This document shows positions 1-5,204 of a DNA stretch of 5,245 nucleotides, piece by piece. This DNA comes from Pseudomonadota bacterium (lineage in GTDB: Bacteria; Pseudomonadota; Gammaproteobacteria; Burkholderiales; Burkholderiaceae_C). How positions within the stretch are numbered: the stretch's first letter is position 1; each line of letters opens with the position of its first letter. A program made the translations under genes and the position numbers. The stretch is taken from contig JAEXBL010000282.1 of NCBI GenBank assembly GCA_023394015.1, positions 1 to 5,245 on the forward strand, given 5' to 3'. The notes beneath the pieces were generated by a model. It was not told the DNA's origin. It worked only from the letters and a program-made list of their open reading frames with translations, and did not search any database.

Positions 1-1
1 C

Positions 2-97
2 CGCATCGCCGGCTGGGGGTGGGGGGGCGGCGGCGCGCCGGCGCCCTTCAGTGCCGAGCGCCAGGGCGCGGCGCCGCCGATCAGCGTCAGCGCTTGA
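2..97 (+). CDS. Probable 3' end of an unrecognised gene
   Basis: An open frame enters from the left edge and stops with TGA at 95-97, giving about 31 C-terminal residues. They are rich in Gly, Ala and Pro and end in ISVSA, with a WGWGGGG stretch coming from the G-rich tract at 15-27. Nearly every codon ends in G or C, as in the clear genes of this window. The gene would converge on the LysR gene, leaving a 112-nt spacer. The family cannot be told from so short a tail. The minus strand is also open across part of this stretch but lacks an ATG and a ribosome binding site, so the plus-strand reading is preferred only moderately. Confidence 0.35.
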   Translation, partial: RIAGWGWGGGGAPAPFSAERQGAAPPISVSA

Positions 98-110
98 GGG
101 CGCTCTCACC

Positions 111-124
111 CCGGCGATCGCCGG
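111..124. repeat. 14-bp perfect palindrome CCGGCGATCGCCGG
   Basis: The sequence equals its own reverse complement. As RNA it can form a 5-bp stem (111-115 with 120-124) closed by a GATC loop. It sits between the two convergent genes and could help end transcription from either side, but no T-run follows it directly, so a terminator role is only a guess. Confidence 0.45.
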
Positions 125-138
125 CGACTTGAGCTTCG

Positions 139-169
139 GTGTCTGCTGGCCTGCACACGCAGCTTTTTT
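139..169 (+). terminator. Weak candidate rho-independent terminator
   Basis: A T6 run at 164-169 follows a short possible stem: GTGT 139-142 with ACAC 155-158, or alternatively GCTG 145-148 region with CAGC 160-163. The position, just after the stop at 97 and ahead of the converging LysR gene, suits a terminator for the left-hand rightward gene. The stems are only about 4-6 bp and imperfect, so this is weak. Confidence 0.22.
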
Positions 170-209
170 CAGGTCCAACCAAGGCCCGTCCCACGAGGCC
201 ACTGGCCCA

Positions 210-1145
210 TCAGGCCGCCGGCACGCCCAGGCACCGCCCTTCGCGCACCAGCTCGTCGAAGCCCGCCGCCAGCGCATCCAGCAGCTGCCGCACCGCCGGT
301 CGCATGCCCTGGCGGCTGGCGAAGGCGGCTTGTACCAGGCCGGGTGGTGGTGCCCAGCCGGGCAAGAGGGCCTGCAGTTCGCCGCGCGCCAGCGGGCCGT
401 GCGCCATCATCAGCGGCAGTGCGGCGCAGCCGACACCGGCCAGCGCCGCGCACAGCAGGGCGCCCATGTCATCGGCGACCAGGCGCGGGTTCAGTGGCAC
501 TTCGGCCTGCGCACCATCGGGGCCGCGCAATAGCCAGCGGCCTTCATCGGGCGAGTTGCCCAGGTCCAGCGTGGGCAGTTTCGCCAGATCTTCCGGGGTG
601 ACGGGCGGCGGCGCATTGGTGAGCAGTGCCGGGGCGGCGACCAGCACGTGTGGGCTCAGGGCCAGCGGGCGCACCACTTCTTCCTGCGGCAGCGCGGCGT
701 CGGGGGCGCGCACGCGCAAGGCCAGGTCCACGCCGTCCTGCCATACGTCGACGTTGCGGTTGCTCGCTTGCAACTGCACGTTGACCAGCGGCCAGGCGTT
801 GAGGAAGCGCGCCAGCATGTCGCTCACGCCGTGCTGCAGCAGCGCGGGCGGGCAGGACAGCCGCACCGTGCCGCGCGGCGCGCTGGTCTGCTCGTGGGCC
901 AGCGCCTGCACGCTGGCGGCCTCGGCCAGCATGGCGCGGGCGTGCTGCAGGGTCTGCTGGCCGATGTCGGTGAGCGCAAAGCGCCGCGTGGTGCGCTGGA
1001 TCAGGCGCACGCCCAGGGCCGCCTCCAATGCCGCCAGGCGGCGGCTGAGCTTGCTCTTGGGGATGCCGGTGGCGCGCTCGGCTGCGGCAAAGCCGCCGTG
1101 CTCGGCCACGTGGGCGAAACAGGCGAGGTCGTTCAGGTCGTCCAT
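210..1145 (-). CDS. LysR-type transcriptional regulator
   Basis: A 311-residue protein, the usual length for the family. The N-terminal winged helix-turn-helix spans about residues 4-61. It has the typical pattern of aromatic-rich helix 1 (LACFAHVAEHGGF), recognition helix with SKLSRRLAALE, then LIQRTTRRFALTDIG. The periplasmic-binding-like effector domain covers about 92-300 and includes GVDLALRV (138-145) and an AGVGCAALP segment (236-243). The ATG at 1143-1145 is chosen because it starts the conserved helix; the open frame reaches further back but adds a Cys/Pro-rich segment unlike the family. No strong Shine-Dalgarno is visible. It is divergent from the pirin operon, which is the usual place for the target of such a regulator. 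Arrangement and fold suggest the CrgA/AaeR-like branch (inference). Its ligand is unknown; quinone-like or aromatic compounds are plausible from the neighbours. Confidence 0.95.
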   Translation of the reverse strand: MDDLNDLACFAHVAEHGGFAAAERATGIPKSKLSRRLAALEAALGVRLIQRTTRRFALTDIGQQTLQHARAMLAEAASVQALAHEQTSAPRGTVRLSCPPALLQHGVSDMLARFLNAWPLVNVQLQASNRNVDVWQDGVDLALRVRAPDAALPQEEVVRPLALSPHVLVAAPALLTNAPPPVTPEDLAKLPTLDLGNSPDEGRWLLRGPDGAQAEVPLNPRLVADDMGALLCAALAGVGCAALPLMMAHGPLARGELQALLPGWAPPPGLVQAAFASRQGMRPAVRQLLDALAAGFDELVREGRCLGVPAA

Positions 1146-1193
1146 CGGATCAGTTGGGCATGGTGCTGGCGTGCCGCCCGCCGCGCATGACAC

Positions 1194-1238
1194 GCATGAC
1201 GAATGACCGCGCTCTGACGAGCGCATGACCAATGACAA
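1194..1238. repeat. Pair of GCATGACnAATGAC direct repeats, 29 bp apart
   Basis: The word GCATGACGAATGAC at 1194-1207 recurs as GCATGACCAATGAC at 1223-1236, 13 of 14 positions identical, with a 29-bp period. Each copy holds two ATGAC words 7 bp apart, and a further ATGAC lies at 1187-1191. The repeats flank a perfect hairpin. They may be protein binding sites in the LysR leader or promoter; no known motif is claimed. Confidence 0.6.
1209..1224. repeat. Perfect 6-bp inverted repeat with TGAC loop
   Basis: GCGCTC (1209-1214) and GAGCGC (1219-1224) are exact reverse complements separated by TGAC. The hairpin fills the space between the two GCATGAC repeats, so all three may act as one site in DNA or as a stem-loop in the LysR transcript leader. 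Confidence 0.5.
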
Positions 1239-1269
1239 AGGCGCGGTGCGGGCCGATGCCTTTGGTCAT
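1231..1269. repeat. Bulged inverted repeat in the LysR leader
   Basis: Positions 1232-1242 (ATGACAAAGGC) pair with 1258-1269 (GCCTTTGGTCAT) over 11 bp with one bulged G. Three further G-C pairs are possible inside the loop (1244-1246 with 1253-1255). If the LysR gene is transcribed from the AT-rich island upstream, this lies in its 5' leader about 90-125 nt before the start codon. No T-run follows on either strand, so it is not a canonical terminator. Confidence 0.45.
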
Positions 1270-1329
1270 GGCTCATGGCGCGCTGCGAAGTGAGATTTCA
1301 TCTCGGGGTCGGCCGGCTGGGAAGGTGTT

Positions 1330-1351
1330 ATTGTTCCATATTTAGAACAAT
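1330..1351. promoter_or_regulatory. Candidate LysR-regulator binding site (T-N11-A dyad)
   Basis: ATTGTTC (1330-1336) and GAACAAT (1345-1351) form a perfect 7-bp inverted repeat around an AT-rich 8-bp centre. The dyad contains T1335-N11-A1347, the classic LysR-type recognition pattern, and lies in the divergent gap next to a LysR gene. Its centre falls near -62 relative to the operon start inferred from the -10-like hexamer at 1391-1396, close to the usual -65 for LysR recognition sites. The dyad is seen directly; the assignment to the adjacent regulator is inference, well supported by layout. Confidence 0.65.
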
Positions 1352-1375
1352 GTGATGAAAACAAGCCTGTTTATC

Positions 1376-1410
1376 TTCAATTGATGCGCCTATACCATTC
1401 AATTGTGCGC
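1376..1410. repeat. TTCAATTG direct repeat, 22-bp period
   Basis: TTCAATTGATGCGC (1376-1389) recurs as TTCAATTGTGCGC (1398-1410), identical except for one missing base. The copies start 22 bp apart, about two helical turns, and each contains the palindrome CAATTG. They bracket the -10-like sequence, so a protein bound here would affect operon transcription, probably as a repressor or as the downstream contact of the LysR regulator. Confidence 0.5.
1391..1403 (+). promoter_or_regulatory. Candidate -10 element and start of the pirin operon
   Basis: TATACC at 1391-1396 matches four of six positions of the sigma70 -10 consensus. The position where a -35 should stand (1368-1373, TGTTTA) is a poor match, as expected for a promoter that needs a LysR activator. 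This would put +1 near 1403 and give a leader of about 50 nt before the pirin ATG. There is no experimental support and other starts in the AT-rich island are possible. Confidence 0.33.
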
Positions 1411-1454
1411 TGGCAATCCGCCTGCGCCCCCATCCAACCAAAGCGAGACAAACC

Positions 1455-2354
1455 ATGAGCACCACCCCCGTCACCACCGCCCCCAAGCGCGTCATCGACA
1501 CCCGCAGCGCCCCCGGTCGCCATTGGGTGGGCGATGGTTTTCCGGTGCACGGCCTGTTCGGCTACAGCGGTGCCGGCGTGGCCGAGCGCAGCCCCTTTCT
1601 GCTGCTGGATTACGCCGCGCCGACGCGCTTCACGCCCAACACCGGCTACCGGCGTGGCGTCGGCCAGCACCCGCATCGGGGCTTTGAAACCGTGACCATC
1701 GTCTACGAGGGCGAGGTCGAGCACCGCGACAACACCGGCGCCGGCGGCGTGATCGGCCCGGGCGATGTGCAGTGGATGACCGCCGGCGGCGGCATCATCC
1801 ATGAGGAGTTTCACTCTGCGGCCTACAGCCAGCGCGGCGGCCCGTTCGAGATGGTGCAGTTGTGGGTCAACCTGCCGGCCCGGCACAAGATGACCCCGGC
1901 GCGCTACCAGGCCATCACCGATGCCAGCATTCCTGCCGTGGCGCTGCCGGCCGAAGCCGGGCGCGTGCGCGTGATCGCCGGTGAATTGGCAGGCCAGCGC
2001 GGCCCGGCGCGCACCTGGACGCCGATGAACGTCTGGGACGTGCGCCTTGCCGCCGGGCAAACCGCTGATCTGGCGCAGCCCGAGGGCTGGAGCACGCTCA
2101 TCGTGGTGCTCGATGGCACGGTGCAGCTCAACGGCGAAGCCGTGCTGCGGCCCGCCGACATGGCCACCTTGTCCACTGCCGGCAGCGGGCTGGTGATCGA
2201 AGCCAACAGCCAGGCCAAGCTCCTGCTCCTGGCCGGCGAGCCGATCGACGAGCCGGTGGTCTGCTACGGGCCGTTCGTGATGAACAGCCAGCAGCAGATC
2301 GCCCAGGCCATCGACGATTTCAACAGCGGGCGCTTTGGCCAGGGCCTGCACTGA
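1455..2354 (+). CDS. Pirin family protein (first copy)
   Basis: A 299-residue bicupin of the pirin family, full length. The N-terminal cupin has the family signature with all four metal ligands: His72 and His74 in HPHRGFETVT, and His116 and Glu118 in GGGIIHEE after GPGDVQWMTAGG. A C-terminal cupin follows from about residue 180, ending in LLLLAGEPIDEPVV. Human pirin binds iron with the equivalent His/His/His/Glu set, and some bacterial pirins act as quercetin 2,3-dioxygenases or redox sensors; the substrate here is unknown. No signal peptide, so cytosolic. The ATG is preceded by a weak AGCGAGA ribosome site at 1442-1448. It is the first gene of the operon, 57 bp ahead of the FMN reductase gene. 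Confidence 0.95.
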   Translation: MSTTPVTTAPKRVIDTRSAPGRHWVGDGFPVHGLFGYSGAGVAERSPFLLLDYAAPTRFTPNTGYRRGVGQHPHRGFETVTIVYEGEVEHRDNTGAGGVIGPGDVQWMTAGGGIIHEEFHSAAYSQRGGPFEMVQLWVNLPARHKMTPARYQAITDASIPAVALPAEAGRVRVIAGELAGQRGPARTWTPMNVWDVRLAAGQTADLAQPEGWSTLIVVLDGTVQLNGEAVLRPADMATLSTAGSGLVIEANSQAKLLLLAGEPIDEPVVCYGPFVMNSQQQIAQAIDDFNSGRFGQGLH

Positions 2355-2355
2355 A

Positions 2356-2388
2356 CCCATTCCACCCCAGTTCCATCCCATTTCAACC
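2356..2388 (+). repeat. Three imperfect CCCA-TTYCA units, about 10-11 bp apart
   Basis: In the 57-bp gap between the first pirin and the reductase gene, CCCATTCCACC, CCCAGTTCCATC and CCCATTTCAACC follow each other at 10- and 11-bp steps. The stretch is almost free of G. In RNA it would be an unstructured leader just ahead of a strong AAAGGAAA ribosome site (2399-2406), which may help independent translation of the reductase. Confidence 0.35.
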
Positions 2389-2411
2389 ATCAGAAACGAA
2401 AGGAAAACGCC

Positions 2412-3038
2412 ATGAACCGCAAACCCAAGATCGCCATCCTCATCAGCAGCACCCGTGACGCACGCTTTGGCGCCCGCGCCGCCGACTGGCTGTTGCAACA
2501 CGCCCGCCAGCGCAGCGACATGGACTTCGAGCTGGTCGATCTCAAGGACTTCGACCTGCCGCTGTTCAACGAAAAGGCTTCCAACCTGTGGGCGCCCAGC
2601 GAAGATCCGCGCGCCATCGCCTGGCAGCAGAAAATCGCCGAGTTCGACGGCTACGTGGTGGTCACCGCCGAGTACAACCACTCGATCACCGGCGCGCTGA
2701 AGAACGCCTTCGACCAGGCCTACGTGGAGTGGAAGCACAAGCCGATCGGCTTTTTCGGCTACGGCGGCGTGGGCGCGGCGCGCGCCATCGAGCACGCGCG
2801 GCTGATCGCGGTCGAACTGCACATGGTGCCGGTGCGCACCGCCACCCACATCGCCGGCGGGGATTTCTTCTCGGTGGTGATGAACGGCGCGCCGATGGAC
2901 AGCATTGCCGCGCACATCGCGCCCAGCACCACCGAGATGCTGGACCAGGTCGCCTGGTGGGCACGCGCCACCCTGGCCGCGCGCGGTGCCGAATCGGCCA
3001 AGGCCGCCGAGGTGGAGGCGGAAGTCGCCACCGCTTAA
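2412..3038 (+). CDS. NAD(P)H-dependent FMN reductase family flavoprotein
   Basis: A 208-residue flavodoxin-like protein of the NADPH-dependent FMN reductase family. Visible marks are the FMN phosphate loop SSTRDARFG (12-20), the flavin-contacting segment EYNHSITGALKNAFD (87-101) and GYGGVGAARA (116-125). Relatives include FMN reductases, azoreductases and quinone or chromate reductases such as ChrR. The reaction is transfer of electrons from NAD(P)H through FMN to a small acceptor, most plausibly a quinone given the pirin neighbours (inference). It is slightly longer than typical members because of a charged, Ala-rich tail (about 190-208). A strong Shine-Dalgarno, AAAGGAAA at 2399-2406, fixes the ATG. 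It is followed by the second pirin after 30 bp. No signal peptide, so cytosolic. Confidence 0.93.
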   Translation: MNRKPKIAILISSTRDARFGARAADWLLQHARQRSDMDFELVDLKDFDLPLFNEKASNLWAPSEDPRAIAWQQKIAEFDGYVVVTAEYNHSITGALKNAFDQAYVEWKHKPIGFFGYGGVGAARAIEHARLIAVELHMVPVRTATHIAGGDFFSVVMNGAPMDSIAAHIAPSTTEMLDQVAWWARATLAARGAESAKAAEVEAEVATA

Positions 3039-3068
3039 GCTCGATCCCTGCCTGCCCGGAGAACGACC

Positions 3069-3959
3069 ATGGCCCAGCCCGCCCACGCACCGCTTCGCAT
3101 CGCCCCACGCACCGCCGAAATCGGCGGTGGCCTGCCGGTGGCGCGCACCCTGCCCTCGCGCGTGAAGCGCACCATCGGCGCCTGGTGCTTTCTCGACCAC
3201 GCCGGGCCGGCCACGTTTGCGCCCGGCACCGGCATGCGCGTCGGGCCGCATCCGCACACCGGCCTGCAGACCTTTACCTGGATGCTGGAAGGCGAGGTGC
3301 TGCACCGCGACAGCCTGGGCCATGAACAGGTCATACGCCCCGGCCAGGTCAACCTGATGACCGCCGGCCACGGCATCGCCCACACCGAGGAAACCCTGGG
3401 CGATGAAACCCGCATGCACGCCGCGCAGTTGTGGATCGCGCTGCCGGCGCGCGTGGCCGACATGGCGCCGCGCTTCGACCACTATCCCGAGCTGCCGCGC
3501 TGGCAGCAGGAGGGCGCCGAACTGGTGCTGCTGGCTGGCGAATGGCAGGGCCGCCGCTCGCCGGCATTGGTGTACACGCCGCTGATGGGCGCCGACGTGT
3601 TCGCGGCCCACGGCGCGCGGCTCGCCGTACCGCTTGATCCGGCGTTTGAATACGGCGTGATGCCGCTGACCGGCGCGGCCACGGTGCAGGGCGAGGCGCT
3701 GGCCCAGGATGAACTCCTGTACCTGCCGCCCGGCGCCAGTGAGTTGGCGCTGGAACTGACTCCGGGCACGCGCGTGATCCTGATCGGCGGCGAGCCGTTC
3801 GACGAGGACATCACCATCTGGTGGAACTTCGTCGGCCACGGCAAGCCCTACATCAGCCAGGCGCAGCGCGACTGGCAGGCCGGTAGCGCGCGCTTTGGCG
3901 AGGTCAAGGGCTTCGACGGCCCGCGCCTCGTTGCGCCGCCGGTGCCGTGGGCGGCTTGA
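3069..3959 (+). CDS. Pirin family protein (second, divergent copy)
   Basis: A 296-residue bicupin. All four predicted metal ligands are present: His61 and His63 in HPHTGLQTFT, and His105 and Glu107 in GHGIAHTEE. The C-terminal cupin runs from about residue 165 to 245 and ends in VILIGGEPFDEDI, followed by a tail with WWNFVGHGKPYI, a segment seen in many bacterial pirins. It belongs to a different pirin subgroup from the first copy (HPHTGLQ against HPHRGFE, and little similarity outside the cupin core), so the two are unlikely to be a recent tandem duplication. A good ribosome site, GGAG at 3058-3061, stands 7 nt before the ATG. It ends 13 bp before the DedA-rhodanese gene, consistent with one transcript. 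Predicted cytosolic iron-cupin oxygenase or redox sensor; the substrate is unknown. Confidence 0.95.
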   Translation: MAQPAHAPLRIAPRTAEIGGGLPVARTLPSRVKRTIGAWCFLDHAGPATFAPGTGMRVGPHPHTGLQTFTWMLEGEVLHRDSLGHEQVIRPGQVNLMTAGHGIAHTEETLGDETRMHAAQLWIALPARVADMAPRFDHYPELPRWQQEGAELVLLAGEWQGRRSPALVYTPLMGADVFAAHGARLAVPLDPAFEYGVMPLTGAATVQGEALAQDELLYLPPGASELALELTPGTRVILIGGEPFDEDITIWWNFVGHGKPYISQAQRDWQAGSARFGEVKGFDGPRLVAPPVPWAA

Positions 3960-3972
3960 GCGGCGGCCGCGC

Positions 3973-4938
3973 ATGAACCTCGACACGCTCGCCACCGCTT
4001 TCGCCCAGCAAGGCCCCTGGCTGGTGTTTGGCAACGTGCTGCTGCAACAGCTCGGGGCGCCGGTGCCGGTGTGGCCCACGCTGCTGGTGGTGGGCAGCCT
4101 GGCGGCCGGCTGGCCGCAACTGGCGCTGGCGCTGGCGGCGGCGGTGGGCGCGGCCATGCTGGCCGACCGCTTCTGGTACTGGCTGGGCCGGCGCTTCGGC
4201 TACCAGGTGCTGGCGCTGCTGTGCACGCTGTCAATCAACCCCGGCAGCTGCGTGACCCAGACCGAGCAGCGCTTTGGCCGCTGGGGCGCGCCGGCGCTGC
4301 TGCTGGCCAAGTTCGTGCCCGGCTTCTCGGCCGTGGCGGCGCTGGTGGCCGGGCTGTCGCGCATGCCGGTGGCGCGCTTCACGCTGGCCGCCGCCGCCGG
4401 CGCGGCGCTGTGGGCGGGCGCCGGCCTGTTCACCGGCTGGCTGCTGCGTGCGCAGGTCGGCCAGGCGCTGGCGTTCATGAGCACCCATGGCCCGCTGGCG
4501 CTGGGCCTGCTGGGCGTGGCGCTGGCGCTGTGGCTGGGCAGCAAGCTCTGGCGCCGCCACCGCTTTCGGCAGATGGCGGCCCTGCCGCACATCGACATTG
4601 GCGCGCTGCGCGCCGCGCTGGCCGGCGCTGCGCCACCGCGCCTGCTGGATTTTCGCAATGCCGCGCTGATGGCCGCCGACGGCCCCATTGCGGCCGCGCA
4701 GCCGGCCCAGCTGCGCGGTCTGGCACGCCAAGTCCGCGACTGGCCGCGCGATGCCTTCATCGTCACCCTGTGCGCCTGCCCTGAAGACGCCACCGCCGTG
4801 CGCGCCGCGCACGCGCTGCAGCGCATGGGCTTCACGCAGGCGCGGCCGCTGCGCGGCGGCTACGGCGCCTGGCGCGCCGCCGAAGCGCTGCAGCCGAACC
4901 TGACCGAGCCGCTGCTGCCGCAGGGCGCGCCGGCCTGA
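3973..4938 (+). CDS. DedA/VTT membrane protein fused to a rhodanese-like domain
   Basis: A 321-residue two-domain protein. Residues 1-195 form the DedA/VTT domain, with hydrophobic segments at about 14-50, 52-72, 105-130, 135-158 and 172-192. It shows the family marks LGAPVPVWP (27-35), DRFWYWLGRRFG (65-76) and AKFVPGFS (112-119). Residues 204-302 form a rhodanese-like domain with LLDFR (224-228), a loop starting at Cys267 (CACPEDA) that fits the catalytic cysteine position, and the final LRGGYGAW (293-300). DedA proteins are membrane transporters or lipid scramblases that support envelope and proton homeostasis. DedA-rhodanese fusions are known in proteobacteria, but their joint job is unclear. 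Gln25 replaces the usual Glu of EQLG-type members. The ATG at 3973 is chosen because the upstream part of the open frame overlaps the pirin gene and is Arg-rich. The ribosome site is weak. Confidence 0.9.
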   Translation: MNLDTLATAFAQQGPWLVFGNVLLQQLGAPVPVWPTLLVVGSLAAGWPQLALALAAAVGAAMLADRFWYWLGRRFGYQVLALLCTLSINPGSCVTQTEQRFGRWGAPALLLAKFVPGFSAVAALVAGLSRMPVARFTLAAAAGAALWAGAGLFTGWLLRAQVGQALAFMSTHGPLALGLLGVALALWLGSKLWRRHRFRQMAALPHIDIGALRAALAGAAPPRLLDFRNAALMAADGPIAAAQPAQLRGLARQVRDWPRDAFIVTLCACPEDATAVRAAHALQRMGFTQARPLRGGYGAWRAAEALQPNLTEPLLPQGAPA

Positions 4939-5136
4939 CGGGGTGTGCGCTTGAGGGCTGCGTGTGCTTCGCTGGGCCATCGCCAGGGGTCGAAACGGCT
5001 GCCAATCACCCGCCTTGGCGCCATCTCCACACGATGATCAACCTGCCCGCCAGCAGGGCCATGAAGGCCATCGGCGCGGGCGGGGCGGCGGGCAGCCGGT
5101 GTGCAGGCACGGTCATGGCGGGTGTCGATGCAGGGC

Positions 5137-5165
5137 TTGGCGTTTTTGGATGCTATACATAAAAT
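5137..5165 (+). promoter_or_regulatory. Candidate sigma70 promoter for the right-edge gene
   Basis: TTGGCG (5137-5142, four of six matches to the -35 consensus) is separated by exactly 17 bp from TAAAAT (5160-5165, five of six matches to the -10 consensus). This predicts a start near 5172 and a leader of about 33 nt, almost wholly taken up by the GCGCTTG hairpin, before the ATG at 5205. It is the best promoter-like pair noticed in the window, but unproven. Confidence 0.45.
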
Positions 5166-5192
5166 AGCTGACGGCGCTTGCTCCACAAGCGC
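5152..5192. repeat. Intergenic palindromic repeat element, Comamonadaceae-like
   Basis: Two inverted repeats stand side by side: GCTAT (5152-5156) with ATAGC (5164-5168), and GCGCTTG (5174-5180) with CAAGCGC (5186-5192) around a CTCCA loop. An ATAGC word followed by a GCGCTT-type hairpin resembles a short dispersed element common between genes in Acidovorax and related genera. That resemblance is from memory; the inverted repeats themselves are plain in the sequence. It contains the -10-like element of the next gene. Confidence 0.5.
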
Positions 5193-5204
5193 GAAGGGGT
5201 TGAA

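Larger units (their letters stand above)
1146..1454. other. Divergent intergenic control region
   Basis: This 309-bp gap separates the start codons of the LysR gene (leftward) and the first pirin (rightward). Its left part (1146-1320) is GC-rich and holds repeated ATGAC words and two hairpins, which would lie in the leader of the LysR message. Its right part (about 1326-1406) is strikingly AT-rich compared with the rest of the window and carries the LysR-box dyad, the -10-like element and the TTCAATTG repeats listed separately. No convincing small gene was seen. Confidence 0.8.

Noticed and set aside
139..1206. A 355-codon plus-strand open frame antisense to the LysR gene
   Set aside because: Its product is rich in Ser, Ala and Arg with no recognisable domain, while the opposite strand encodes a full, typical LysR protein.
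1146..1238. A longer LysR protein starting at TTG 1236-1238
   Set aside because: It would add 31 residues rich in Cys, Ser and Pro before the conserved first helix. LysR proteins normally begin within a few residues of that helix, as the ATG at 1145 does.
3895..3972. A DedA protein extended upstream to 3895
   Set aside because: The extra 26 residues are Arg-rich, overlap the pirin coding sequence and precede a natural DedA N-terminus at 3973.
1377..4157. A 926-codon open frame on the minus strand antisense to the whole pirin-reductase-pirin part
   Set aside because: Its product is a His/Arg/Gly/Ala-rich sequence without any domain pattern. Long antisense frames are expected where the real genes use G or C at almost every third position.
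4947..4958. Exact 12-mer GCGCTTGAGGGC shared with 90-101
   Set aside because: About one such match is expected by chance in a GC-rich 5-kb window, and the flanks do not match, so it is not evidence of attachment sites or an inserted element.
5035..5162. Plus-strand small frame starting with ATG at 5035 and ending near the repeat element
   Set aside because: It has no ribosome site, its Gly/Ala-rich product lacks any pattern, and its end runs into the palindromic repeat.
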